Source of the DNA: UBA710 sp051645705
GTDB taxonomy: Bacteria; Bacillota_I; Bacilli_A; Mycoplasmatales; Metamycoplasmataceae
Direction of reading: 5' to 3'
Length of the DNA: 64,000 nucleotides
Assembly (NCBI GenBank): GCA_051645705.1
Contig: JBOFBU010000002.1
Span: 248,001 to 312,000 of the forward strand
Shown: piece by piece, positions 54,456 to 64,000 of the stretch
How positions within the stretch are numbered: the first letter of the stretch is position 1
Layout of the letters: every line of letters starts with the position of its first letter
Program-made: the position numbers and the translations under genes
Notes under the pieces: generated by a model
The model's input: the letters and a program-made list of their open reading frames with translations, nothing else
Told to the model about the DNA's origin: nothing
Database searches by the model: none

Positions 54456-54572
54456 CTTAATTTATTATATTATATTTTTTATTATATGGAGAATTACCTC
54501 CATTTATATATGTAAATAAATTTTCTTTTAAAAAAATAAATGTTAAAAAGTACTAGTTTTTATAAAAAAATA

Positions 54573-54604
54573 ATAAAAAAAATAATTAACAAATGTTAAT
54601 TATT
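54573..54604 (-). terminator. Terminator after tuf
   Basis: AATAATTAAC and its exact complement with a four-base loop (ten-pair stem), followed leftward by a run of T. Clear intrinsic terminator of the highly expressed tuf gene. Confidence 0.75.
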
Positions 54605-54635
54605 TATATTATTGTTTAAAATTACAAATTATTAA

Positions 54636-55832
54636 TTATTTTATAATTTCTGTTACTGTTCCGGCACCAACAGTTCTTCCACCCTCACGAATTGAGAATT
54701 TTGTTCCTTTTTCAACAGCTACTGGGTAAATTAATTTAACAGTTAAGTTAACATTATCACCTGGTGTAACCATTTCAATTCCTGCTGGAAGTTCAATTCC
54801 ACCTGTAACATCAGTTGTTCTAAAGTAAAATTGTGGTTTATAATTTTTGAAAAATGGTGTATGACGTCCACCTTCTTCTTTTTTAAGAGCATAAATTTCT
54901 GCTTTAAATTCTTTATGAGGAACAATTGATCCTGTTTTAGCTAAAACTTGACCTCTTTCAACATCATCTCTTGAAATACCTCTTAATAAAAGACCAGCAT
55001 TATCTCCTGCCATAGCACTTGAAAGATTTTTTCTAAACATTTCAATTCCTGTAACAACAGTTTTTTTAGTTGGGTGAATCCCTACTATTTCAACTTCATC
55101 ATTGATTTTTAATTCTCCACGTTCAACACGTCCTGTAGCAACAGTTCCACGTCCTGTAATTGTAAATACATCTTCAACAGCCATTAAGAATGGTTTATCG
55201 ATTTCACGTGGTGGAGCATCGATATAAGAATCAACCGCATCCATTAATTCCATAATTTTAGCTTCATATTCAGCTACACCTTCAAGAGCTTTTAAAGCTG
55301 AACCTTTAATAATAGGTGTGTTTTCTCCATCAAATCCATATTCAGAAAGTAATCCACGTACTTCCATTTCAACTAATTCAATAATTTCTTCTGCTTCTTC
55401 AGGTGAACCTAACATATCTATTTTATTTAAAAATACTACAATTTTAGGAACTCCAACTTGTTTTGAAAGTAAAATATGTTCTCTTGTTTGAGGCATAGGA
55501 CCATCTGTTGCAGCAACAACTAAAATTCCTCCATCCATTTGAGCAGCACCTGTTATCATGTTTTTAACATAATCGGCGTGACCTGGACAGTCAACGTGAG
55601 CATAGTGTCTTTTTTCTGTTGAGTATTCAATATGTGAAGTATTAATTGTTATTCCACGAGCCTTTTCTTCTGGTGCATTATCAATAGAAGCATAATCTTT
55701 TGCTTCCGCTAATCCTTTTTTTGCAAGTGTCGAAGCTATAGCAGCAGTTAAAGTTGTTTTTCCGTGATCTACGTGTCCGATTGTTCCAACATTAATATGC
55801 TCTTTAGTTCTATCAAAATTTTCTTTTGCCAT
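54636..55832 (-). CDS. tuf: Elongation factor Tu
   Basis: 398 residues, near identical to the family: GHVDHGKTT near 20, DCPGHADY near 82, NKIDM near 137 and the later VEDVFTITGRGTVATGRVERG and REGGRTVGAGTV. Strong AAGGAG ribosome site. Two -10 boxes upstream (55889-55894 and 55896-55901). Own terminator, so monocistronic. Confidence 0.98.
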   Translation of the reverse strand: MAKENFDRTKEHINVGTIGHVDHGKTTLTAAIASTLAKKGLAEAKDYASIDNAPEEKARGITINTSHIEYSTEKRHYAHVDCPGHADYVKNMITGAAQMDGGILVVAATDGPMPQTREHILLSKQVGVPKIVVFLNKIDMLGSPEEAEEIIELVEMEVRGLLSEYGFDGENTPIIKGSALKALEGVAEYEAKIMELMDAVDSYIDAPPREIDKPFLMAVEDVFTITGRGTVATGRVERGELKINDEVEIVGIHPTKKTVVTGIEMFRKNLSSAMAGDNAGLLLRGISRDDVERGQVLAKTGSIVPHKEFKAEIYALKKEEGGRHTPFFKNYKPQFYFRTTDVTGGIELPAGIEMVTPGDNVNLTVKLIYPVAVEKGTKFSIREGGRTVGAGTVTEIIK

Positions 55833-55888
55833 TTTTTTCTCCTTGTTTAATTTTCTAAATTAATTAATTTTGTATTTTATATTAAAGA

Positions 55889-55901
55889 ATTATATATTAT
55901 A
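55889..55901 (-). promoter_or_regulatory. Overlapping -10 boxes of tuf
   Basis: Two TATAAT boxes on the minus strand (55889-55894 and 55896-55901), separated by one base, about 57 to 69 bases upstream of the ATG. Expected for a strongly expressed gene. Confidence 0.5.
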
Positions 55902-55927
55902 TTTATTTTTTCTTTTATAAAATATAT

Positions 55928-57310
55928 TTATTTTGAAACATGTAATTTCAAATTATGAAATGTCTTAACACCATCGAATTGAGCTACTGGACCTAATTCT
56001 TCTTCGATTGCTAATAATCTATTATATTTTGCAATTCTATCTGTTCTTGACATTGAACCTGTTTTAATTTGTCCTGTATTTAATCCAACAGCTAAATCTG
56101 CTATTGTAGTATCTTCAGATTCACCTGAACGATGAGATACTACTGCTGTCATTCCTGATTTATGTGCTAATTCAATTGTATCAATTGTTTCTGAAACTGT
56201 TCCTATTTGATTTAATTTAATAAGGATTGAATTAATTGAATTTTTTCTAACAGCTTCAGCTAAAATTTCTTGATTTGTAACTGTTAGGTCATCTCCCATA
56301 ATTTGATTATTTTTTCCAAATGCTTTATTAGCCTCTTCAAATCCATTTCAATCTTTTTCAGCAAATCCATCTTCTATTGAAATAATTGGATATTTGTCAA
56401 TTAACATTTTGTAATAATCAATAAATTCTGAAGAAGTAAATTCTGTTTTAACATTAGCCATATTTTCAAAACCAGGTTTTTTATTTTTAATAGCTTCATT
56501 TAATTTTTTAAATATATATTTTTTTGATTTTTCATCATAAATTTCTGAAGTAGCTGGATCCATTGCTATTGCAATTGCTTTTTCTCCTGTTTTAGCTGGT
56601 TTAAATCCTGCTTTTTCAATAGCTTTTACTAAAAAGTCTAATGCTTCTTCATGAGATTTTAAATTAGGAGCAAAACCACCTTCATCTCCAACTTGTGTTC
56701 CATGACCAGCATCATGTAATAATTTTGCTAAATTATGGAAAACTTTATTTGCCATTTGCATTGCTTCTCTAAAAGTTTTTGCTCCAAGCGGCATAATCAT
56801 AAACTCTTGAAAATCTAATGTATTTGATGCATGTTCTCCACCATTTATAACATTTAACATAGGAACTGGAAGTTTTCTTGCATTTGTTCCTCCTATATAA
56901 CGATATAAAGGAAGATCTAATTCATCTGCTGCAGCTTTTAAAACAGCTAATGAAACTCCTAAAATAGCATTTGCTCCTAATTTTGATTTTGTTGGAGTAC
57001 CATCTAAATCAACCATCATTTTATCTATTAATCTTTGATCTGTAACTTCTATTCCTTCAATTTCAGGCGCTATTACATTATTAACATTATCAACGGCAGT
57101 CATAACTCCTTTTCCACCGAATCAATTATTTTTATATTTTGCTGAATTACCATCTCTTAATTCTAAAGCTTCTCTTGAACCTGTTGATGCTCCTGAAGGA
57201 ACTATTGCTGATCCAAATCCTCCTAATTCAGTCATAACCTCAACTTGAACTGTTGGATTACCACGAGAATCTAATACTTCTCTTCCGTGAATACTTACTA
57301 TTCTTGACAT
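55928..57310 (-). CDS. eno: Enolase
   Basis: Converts 2-phosphoglycerate to PEP. 460 residues, a little longer than usual. GREVLDSRGNPTVQVEV at the N-terminus, GASTGSREALELRDG, GDDLTVTNQE with a catalytic metal Asp, KLNQIGT, and SHRSGESEDTTIADLAVG are standard. AGGGAG ribosome site and TATAAT box at 57356-57361. With ptsHI this supports PEP-dependent sugar uptake. Confidence 0.97.
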
Positions 57311-57467
57311 ATATTTCTCCCTAATTAATTTTATATATTATTTAAATTTAATGAAATTATATAATAAATTTAAACTATTTATATTTTTTTTAAGTTTATA
57401 ATTTTATTGTTATGAGTTGTTAAATAAAAATACTCATTATCAATCTTCAAAATCAAAAGGAACAAAT

Positions 57468-57851
57468 ATGTATTCACTTATTTTTATTACGAGTTATAAA
57501 AATTTTTCTTTAGCTATTAAAGAATATTTTTATAAAAAAAATAATGTTAAAAATGAAATTATTTTTTTTGATTGCTTTGGAATTGATGAGGATAGCGAAG
57601 AAAGTATTTACAATTTTTTACTTAAAAAAAGAATTAATTCAGTAGAAAAAATTATTATTTTTTCAGATTTAGGAAATTCATATGAAATGGCTAAAAAATT
57701 AGTTAAAAAAAATCCTGATATCTTTCACTTAGCTGATGGTTCATTAATTGAAAGTGGTTTTCTTTCTTATTTAATGCTAAATACTAGTGCTCCTATTGAA
57801 TCAATAAATAAATTTATAGATAATCCTGTAGGAAAAAAAGAGGTTAAATAA
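57468..57851 (+). CDS. DhaM/EIIA-Man-like protein lacking the phospho-His
   Basis: 127 residues with the EIIA-Man fold pattern: a first strand SLIFITSYKNFSLAIKE, then IIIFSDLGNSYEMAKKLV, which corresponds to the DLGS..(M)N.. segment of DhaM, and a Leu-rich tail. In DhaM/EIIA-Man the first loop carries VSHS with the phosphorylated His; here the aligned residues are ITSY. It may bind rather than pass phosphate. ATG chosen for AAGGA upstream; a TTG 17 codons earlier is not favoured. The Y-family polymerase starts two bases after its stop. Confidence 0.55.
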   Translation: MYSLIFITSYKNFSLAIKEYFYKKNNVKNEIIFFDCFGIDEDSEESIYNFLLKKRINSVEKIIIFSDLGNSYEMAKKLVKKNPDIFHLADGSLIESGFLSYLMLNTSAPIESINKFIDNPVGKKEVK

Positions 57852-57853
57852 AA

Positions 57854-59056
57854 ATGAAGAAAGTGATTCTTCACGTTGATGTAGATTCATTTTTTGTTAA
57901 TGCCGAAATTATTGATAAACCTCATTTAAAAGATGAAGATATTGTTATTTCAACAAGTAGAACTTCTTCAATCGCTCTTTCAATCAGTTACTCTCTTAAA
58001 AAAAGGGGAATTTTTGTTCCTGAAAAAATTGAAAGAATTGAAAAAGTTTCCCCAAAATTACATATATTTAAACCTAATCATGATTTATATTATGATCTTT
58101 CAAAAAAAATTTTTTTACTTCTTAAAAAATATACCCGGCAAATTGAAATTTATTCAATTGATGAATGATTTTTAGATGTTACAAACATAGTTGAAAAATA
58201 TGGTTCGATTAAAAAATTAACAAAGATTATTCAAGATGATATTTTAAATAGTTTTAATCTTCCTGTTTCTATTGGAGCTTCATATAATATATTTTTGGCA
58301 AAAATGGCAAATTATTTAGCAAAACCTTTCGGCATTTTTTTAATTAAAAATAAAAATGATATAGAAAAATTTTTATGGCCACTAAAAATAGAAAGATATT
58401 TTGGAATTGGTAAACAAAAAATTAATAAACTTCATGAAATTAAAATTAAAACTATTGGAGATCTTGCAAACGCTAATAAAAATGATAAAAATTTAAATAA
58501 TATTTTTAAAAATTTAACTCCTATTTTTATTGACAATTCTAATGGAATTGGTAATGATATTATTAATGATAAAAATGAATTATCTAAAAGTATTTCTAAA
58601 AGCAAAGTTATTAAAGAAGGATCAACAAATAATGAAGAAAAAATTATTCATGAAATTTATTCTTTAACATTTGAATTATCATTAATTTTATTAGAGAGAA
58701 ACGATGTTGCAAAAACTGTTTTATTAAAGTTTTATTCTCCTGAAAAAGTTATTGAATTAAAAGAAAAAAATGATAATTATTTTCAAAGTTTTGAAAGTAT
58801 TTTTACATGTTGTAAAAACTTATTTTTAAGTGAATGAAATGATGAATATATTTATAAAATTGACATAAAATTAATTAATATAATTGATATATCATTATTT
58901 ATGAAACAAAGTAATATATTTGATAAACAAAAGGATAATTCTATAGTTCATAATATTATTAATAATATTAATAATAATTTAGGAAAAAAAGAGTTAGTCA
59001 TTTTAAGTGAAAAAAAACCTAAAAAAGATTCTAAACAGCTGAAAATTCATTATTAA
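57854..59056 (+). CDS. dinB: Y-family DNA polymerase (DinB-like)
   Basis: Translesion DNA polymerase. 400 residues. Active-site acidic residues in HVDVDSFFVNAE (residues 7-18) and SIDEWFLDVT, with Trp replacing the usual Ala; SIGASYNIFLAKMANYLAKP is the next conserved element, and the thumb has YFGIGKQKINKLHEIKIKTIGDL. The little-finger part is divergent and Asn/Lys-rich. The 3' end overlaps the convergent ABC exporter by 26 bases. Confidence 0.85.
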
Positions 59057-60878
59057 CAGGAATAACTTCTTCTGGTACATCAACACCTGAATTATATAAA
59101 TTATAATAAAATCCTTTTAAATCTATAAGCTCACTATGTTTACCTTTTTCAATGATTTCTCCGTCTTTTAAAACAACTATCATATCTGCACTTTTTATTG
59201 TAGAAAGTCTATGTGCAATTATGAATGTTGTTTTATTTTTTGAAGCAAAAACCATTCCTTCTCTTATATCTTTTTCAGTCTTTGTATCAACGAAAGAAGT
59301 AGCTTCATCTAAAATTAAAATTGATGCTTTTTTCAATATTGCTCTCGCTATTGCTAAAAGTTGTTTTTCTCCTTGCGAAAATTCTTCGGCATTATTTTTT
59401 AAAACAGTATTATAACCATCTTTTAAAGCCATAATAAAATGGTCTGCATTCGCTAAGATACAAGCTTCTTCAATTTCTTTATTTGTCGCATCTGGTTTTG
59501 CATATCTTAAATTATCATAAACAGATCCTTCAAATATATATGTATCTTGTAAAACAACACTAATTTTATCCCTTAAAGATTGTTTAGAAATTTCTTTAAT
59601 TGAAACATTATCAAAAATTATATCTCCGTCTTCAATATCATAAAACTTAGTTAATAAATTTATAATAGTAGTTTTTCCACTTCCTGTTGGTCCTACTATT
59701 CCAATTACTTGATTTTTTTTAGCATGAATATTAATATTTTTTAATATTTGTTTTTTACCATCATAAGAAAAATTTAAATTCTTAATATTAACATCTCCAC
59801 TTAAATCATTTACATCAATAATTTCATTTTCTTTCTTTTCTTCTTTTTCTTTATAAACAACGCTTACCCTTTGAGTACCAGAAAGTGCAGCTTGAATAAC
59901 ACTTCACATTTCAAATATTTGGAACATTGGAGTTGAATATCCATTATAAAACATATTAAAAGCAAATAATAATGAAACTAATAAAAGAGGATCATCTCCC
60001 ACAGGAGTAATTCCTCCTATTTCTATATTTTTATAAATCAACACTCCACTTACTACTGAAATTAAAATTGCCATCCCACTTATAAAATTTATTCAAGGAG
60101 CATTTGAGTTTGATATTATGTTTGATTTTTTATCTATTTTTTTAAGTTTTTCATTAACAACATTAAATTGAGAATTAATTAAATTTACTTTCCCAAAATT
60201 ATTTATAACTTTTTGTCCTGAAACCATTTCTTCAACAAATGAATTCATTTCACTAATTGTATTTTGTTTTATTAAAAATAATGGTTTTGCTTTTTTTGTC
60301 ATTACAAAAATAAATCCTAATTGTAATGGAGTAAGAGCTATTGCTATTAATGCCAAAATAGGAGAAAATAAAAATGCTGTAATTAACATTCATAACATTT
60401 GAAAAACTTGTGTTAAAAGTTGTGTTGTGTTTTGAGTTAATGAGTTAGTAATATTCATAACGTCATTAGTTAATTTTGACATAATATCACCTGAAGGGTT
60501 TGTATCAAAATAAGCTAACTTAAGATCTAATATCTTAGAATATAAATCAAGTCTTATTTGTTTTCCCATTTTTTGAGCTATTTTTGTCATAAAGAAAACT
60601 TGCAATATATAAATTATTACTTGTAAAACATAACCCAAAATAATCCCAATACTATAACCTATCAATTCAGTATTATTTATTTGATTTAAAACTGCTGCTT
60701 TTTGAAGCATTTGCATAAAATAATATTGAGCTATTAATCCTCCAGCTAAAATAAGTGTTAAGAAAAAAGTCATTATAAAAATTATTGTTAATTTCAATTT
60801 ATAAGTTTTTGCATACCAAAAAATGAATTTTATATTGTTTTTTAAGGATAATTCATCTTTTTTTGTATTTTTTTCCAT
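59031..60878 (-). CDS. Half ABC exporter with consensus ATPase site (TM288-like)
   Basis: 615 residues: six-helix membrane domain and ATPase domain. Walker A at G396 (GPTGSGKT), Walker B Glu E525 in LDEATS and switch His H556 in IAHR are intact, while the signature is F500-SQGE instead of LSGGQ. It is the natural complement of the half at 42366-44117, which has an intact signature but lacks Glu and His. No other transporter gene lies beside it. AT-rich start region without a clear ribosome site. Confidence 0.9.
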
Positions 60879-60997
60879 ATTTCTATTTTACAAATAAAAA
60901 TACTTTTTATTTAAATCTTATTTAATTTTAATAAAAATATTTTTATAACAATATTATTTTATATAATAAAAGTTAATTAGAAGAAGGGGTAGAAGAG

Positions 60998-61657
60998 ATG
61001 TTAAAATCAGAATTTAATAAAATAAGAATTTCAAATAGTTTTGCTATTGGAGGAATGATTGGAGCAGGTAAATCTACTCTTTCAAGGGCCTTAGGAGAAG
61101 AAATTAAGGCCTCTATTGTGTTTGAATTAAATGAAAATGATGAATTACAAAATTTATTATTAAAAAAATTATATGAAGGAGATAAAACTTCAGCAATAGC
61201 TTTTCAAGTTTACTTTTTTTGTTCAAGATTTGACAAATATAAAGAAGCTAATGCAAGTAATCAATTAACTATATTTGATAGAACTATATTCGAAGATAGA
61301 TTATTTGCACATCAAAATATGACCGCTGATCCAATTCTTTTTGGATTTTATGATTCAATGTGACATGATAAAGTTAAAGAATTAATATATTCTATAGGAG
61401 TTCCTAAATTATATATAATTCTTGATTTGCAATGAGATCACTTTAAAGAAAGAATTTTAAAAAGAGGAAGAGCTTCTGAAATAGATAATTTTGATGTTAA
61501 TGAACAATATTTTAAAAGTTTATGAATTAATTACACTAAATATCTTGTTGAAGTATGTAATGTTTATGGAATTAATTACATAGTTTTAGATGCTAATTTA
61601 TCAACTAAAGAGCAAATTAAACTTATTAAAGAAAAAATAGCAAAAGAAAATATATAA
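60998..61657 (+). CDS. Deoxynucleoside kinase (dGK/dAK family)
   Basis: Phosphorylates salvaged deoxynucleosides. 219 residues. P-loop GGMIGAGKST at 18-27; ELNENDELQ; IFDRTIFEDRLF holds the DR(S/T) substrate motif; a LID-like KRGRASEID segment follows. TATAAT at 60962-60967 and AAGGGG before the ATG. Alpha/beta hydrolase follows at one base. Confidence 0.88.
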
Positions 61658-61658
61658 A

Positions 61659-62486
61659 ATGAAATTAATAGAAACAAAAAAAGAAGTTTTTCATTATCAA
61701 AAAGCAAAAGTTGATAATCCAAAAGGAAATATTGTTTTTATTCATGAGTATTCTCTGAATTGCGATTTTTTTAATGATGCTATTTTATTATATAAAGATA
61801 TTCATAAATATAATTATTATGGAATTGAACTTCCTGGAAGTAAATATAACAAAATTTCAAAAGATCAAAATATAAAAGAAATTGATGTTCGATATTTGGT
61901 TGATTATTGCAATGATTTTATTGAAAATAAAAATCTTGAAAAAGTTATTTTAATCGGGCATTCCTTTGGTGCTTTAATAGCTACAAGAGTTGCTAATAGA
62001 TTTCAAAAAAGAGTTAAAAAATTATTTTTAATTTCCCCAATGAATTCTTTTATGTGATTTGATTTTCTTTTTAAAAGACCTGCTTTTACTCCTAAAAATT
62101 TTGATAAAAATCTGAAATTAAATAATATGTTTTATTTCAATATTATTAATACATTAAATAAAAATAATATCGAAAAAATTATTAGAGAAGATACAAAATA
62201 TAGATTAGAAAATAGAGCATTTTTAAAAAGTCTTGGTAATGATATTTGTTCTTTTTATAACTTTGTTATAGCAACAAGGAAAGAAGAATCTTTAATAAAA
62301 CAAAAAACTTTAATAGTTAGTGGTTTTGAAAATAAAATAATTCCTAGAAATTCTATTATTTTCGCTTTTAAAAAATCATCAAAACCACATATTCAAATTG
62401 ATTTTTTCAAACAAATAGGTCATATTCCTTTTAAAGAAACTCCTGAATATTTTATTGATGTATTAGAAGAATTTATTGAAACTTAA
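61659..62486 (+). CDS. Alpha/beta hydrolase
   Basis: 275 residues. Nucleophile S102 in LIGHSFGAL, His in IGHIPF near 257, and an FIHEYSLN oxyanion segment near 28. Substrate unknown; such hydrolases act on esters, acyl glycerols or lipids in mycoplasmas. It begins one base after the kinase stop and its 3' end overlaps folD by 14 bases on the other strand. Confidence 0.85.
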
Positions 62487-63306
62487 TTTTTCTTTTATAA
62501 GCTAAAATAATATTTTGAATTAAAGAACAAACAGTAAGAGGACCTATTCCTCCTGGTGATGGAGAAAAATTATTAATTTTTTCTTTAGCGTCTTGAATAT
62601 CGACATCTCCAACTATTTTATTTTCATCAAATGTATTTATACCAACATCAATTACTGTTGATCCATTTTTTACATTTTCCTTTTTAACTAAATTAGCACA
62701 TCCTGCAGCTACAATAAGAATATCTGCTTCTTCGCTCCCTTTTATTCCTGTTTCGATATTAAATGATCTAGTAATAGCACCTAATCTATTAAGCAATATT
62801 TTTGTAGGATTACCAACAAGTTCTGATTCTCCTATTACATATGCTTTTTTATTTTTTATTTCTATTTTATTTTCTTCCAAACAAGTTATTATAGCTTTTG
62901 CTGTTGCCGGAATAAAATAAAAGCCTTCATTATTTATAAAGTTTTTTTTATTTTTTGTTGTAAGACCATCAACATCTTTTTCAACATCGATTAGATCAAG
63001 AACATCTTTTTTATTTAATGTTGAAGGAATAGGTAATTGAATAATAATTCCATCATATAGATTTTTAAATAAATTTATTTCTTTTTTTAAATCCTCAAAA
63101 CTTATATTATTATCATATTTTTTATGGTCTGTTTTTATTCCAACATATGATGCTTTTTTAAGTTTGTTATTAATATATTTATTTGATTCAAATACATTTC
63201 CAATTTGAATGATACAAAAAGTAATTTTATAATTGTTTTTTTCTATTTCTTCTTTTATTTCCTCAATTATTTTTTTACTTAGCGCAACTCCATCTAAAAT
63301 ATTCAT
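62473..63306 (-). CDS. folD: Methylenetetrahydrofolate dehydrogenase/cyclohydrolase
   Basis: Interconverts folate one-carbon units. 277 residues. Catalytic Lys region SNKYINNKLKKASYVGI, QLPIPSTLNKKDVLDLID near 93, YVIGESELVGNPT for NADP binding, and SPSPGGIGPLTVCSL at the C-terminus. The (P)CTP motif is PATAKA here. Complements glyA. Confidence 0.92.
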   Translation of the reverse strand: MNILDGVALSKKIIEEIKEEIEKNNYKITFCIIQIGNVFESNKYINNKLKKASYVGIKTDHKKYDNNISFEDLKKEINLFKNLYDGIIIQLPIPSTLNKKDVLDLIDVEKDVDGLTTKNKKNFINNEGFYFIPATAKAIITCLEENKIEIKNKKAYVIGESELVGNPTKILLNRLGAITRSFNIETGIKGSEEADILIVAAGCANLVKKENVKNGSTVIDVGINTFDENKIVGDVDIQDAKEKINNFSPSPGGIGPLTVCSLIQNIILAYKRKIKFQ

Positions 63307-63307
63307 A

Positions 63308-64000
63308 TTACCCTTTTATTTTTTTATTTATTAAAATTAATTTTTCTTTAAATAATATTAGTTTTTCTTGTTCGATTTTAACCTTATCTTTTGGTGCTTT
63401 TAATATAAATTTTTCATTAGATAAAATGTTGTTTGCTCTTTTAATTTCTTCTTCAATAAAAGCTTTTTCTTTTAGAAGTTTTTCTTGTTCCATTTTTATT
63501 AATTCATCACTTAATTTTATACTTATTTCTAAAGAAGAATTTTTATATAAAACACCATTATTTTCTTCTGTTTCTGCATTAACTAATTTATTAACTATTT
63601 TTATTAATTCATTTATATTTTTTTCGTTTATTTTTAATATGTTAAAAAAGACTTTTTCCTTAACTGAAATATTATAAGTATTTCTAAAATTTTTTATCAT
63701 ATCAATAATTTCAATTGCTCTATCAATATAACTTACATTAGAATAATTTTTTAATTCATATTCTGTTGATTCTAATAGTTCTTTTTCTGTTAAATTTAAA
63801 TAAAGTTTATCAGTTATAAATGGTAAAAAAGGATGAATCATTATTAATAATTTTTCAAGAATTTCCTTTGCATTTTTTTTATTTGGATTTACTTTTAAAA
63901 ATTCAACATAATATGATGAAAAATCATTATAAATAAAATTAGAAATTTCTTTACCAATAAATGAAAAATTAAATTTTTCCATAAATTTTTTTATATTTTT
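63308..64000 (-). CDS. valS: Valine--tRNA ligase, C-terminal part (cut by window edge)
   Basis: The last 231 residues visible: anticodon-binding helices (ISNFIYNDFSSYYVEFLK, LLIMIHPFLPFITDKLYLNL) and the C-terminal coiled-coil arm ending in FILKAPKDKVKIEQEKL, close to the ValRS consensus (F.(A)KAP..V...E...L). The reading frame stays open to position 64000, so the gene runs off the right edge. Confidence 0.85.
   Translation of the reverse strand, partial: KNIKKFMEKFNFSFIGKEISNFIYNDFSSYYVEFLKVNPNKKNAKEILEKLLIMIHPFLPFITDKLYLNLTEKELLESTEYELKNYSNVSYIDRAIEIIDMIKNFRNTYNISVKEKVFFNILKINEKNINELIKIVNKLVNAETEENNGVLYKNSSLEISIKLSDELIKMEQEKLLKEKAFIEEEIKRANNILSNEKFILKAPKDKVKIEQEKLILFKEKLILINKKIKG

Noticed and set aside
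57412..57437. ATGAGT...ACTCAT inverted repeat in the leader of the DhaM-like gene as a possible riboswitch
   Set aside because: Only six pairs with a 14-base loop and no other conserved structure; too weak to call.
2890..61380. Many in-frame TGA codons as possible frameshifts or pseudogenes
   Set aside because: They align with Trp in conserved motifs (thioredoxin WCGDC, IF-2, PTS enzyme I WVGMCGE, enolase) and reading continues in the same frame, so they are Trp codons of the mycoplasma code.
1..64000. Search for CRISPR arrays, insertion sequences, restriction-modification genes, rRNA, RNase P RNA and tmRNA
   Set aside because: No regularly spaced repeats, transposase or methylase motifs, or structured RNA genes other than tRNA-His were seen; there is no gene-free space above 300 bases for the larger RNAs.

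Overview
The window is a stretch of a mollicute (mycoplasma) chromosome, most likely of the Mycoplasma hominis group (Mycoplasmopsis, Metamycoplasma or Mesomycoplasma). The DNA is extremely AT-rich. UGA is read as tryptophan throughout: nearly every gene is interrupted by in-frame TGA that aligns with Trp of known families (for example the WCGDC motif of the thioredoxin-like protein at 19078), while UGG Trp codons also occur. All stops found are TAA or TAG. There is no cell-wall gene set, genes are packed end to end, and no insertion sequence, prophage or CRISPR array was seen. No gene-free stretch exceeds 300 bases; the longest is the divergent intergenic region 42117-42365.

Layout. 1-6249: glycyl-tRNA synthetase (partial), a Gln-rich SHOCT-like protein, a ROK sugar kinase, a membrane protein and the dnaX-ybaB-recR-tmk replication/repair operon. 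6345-16341: topA with a degenerate phosphohexomutase, converging on an operon of pcrA helicase, an RDD membrane protein, a glycosyltransferase-like protein and a membrane-anchored protein that resembles a decayed GGDEF-EAL tandem; then glyA. 16475-24566: an RNase J paralogue without metal ligands, a membrane protein like the FtsK N-terminus, a thioredoxin-like protein, uvrC, ychF, a uracil-type permease, a small membrane protein and pncC. 24563-32621: one long minus-strand operon rimP-nusA-ylxR-infB-rbfA-asp23-fakA-plsX-rnc, linking transcription/translation factors to fatty-acid activation and phospholipid precursor synthesis. 32645-42116: hrcA behind a membrane zinc metalloprotease, the PTS core ptsH-ptsI, a calcium-type P-ATPase, tRNA-His and a triple RidA fusion. 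42366-49493: a half ABC exporter, a mini-ORF and an Abi/HEPN-like protein, two chrA genes, a small Asp23-like protein, efp, pepP, rpmG, a membrane protein, a Cys-rich peptide and coaD. 49496-64000: lon, a sigma-70-like protein, rlmB, cysS, tuf, eno, a DhaM-like protein with a Y-family polymerase, the second half ABC exporter, a deoxynucleoside kinase with an alpha/beta hydrolase, folD and the end of valS.

The housekeeping genes indicate sugar use through the PTS and glycolysis (ptsHI, eno, ROK kinase), salvage of nucleosides and bases (dGK-like kinase, NCS2 permease, tmk), folate one-carbon metabolism (glyA, folD) and host fatty-acid use (fakA, plsX).

The unusual layer is a set of apparent pseudoenzymes and small regulatory candidates: phosphohexomutase, RNase J, glycosyltransferase, GGDEF-EAL-like, DhaM-like and RidA proteins that keep the fold signature but lose catalytic residues; a heterodimeric ABC exporter whose two complementary halves lie about 15 kb apart; an Abi/HEPN-like gene behind a 47-residue coiled-coil ORF; and a sigma-factor-like protein. 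Several start codons lie only 4-9 bases after a TATAAT box, so leaderless mRNAs are likely. These readings come from sequence inspection alone and need profile or structure searches.
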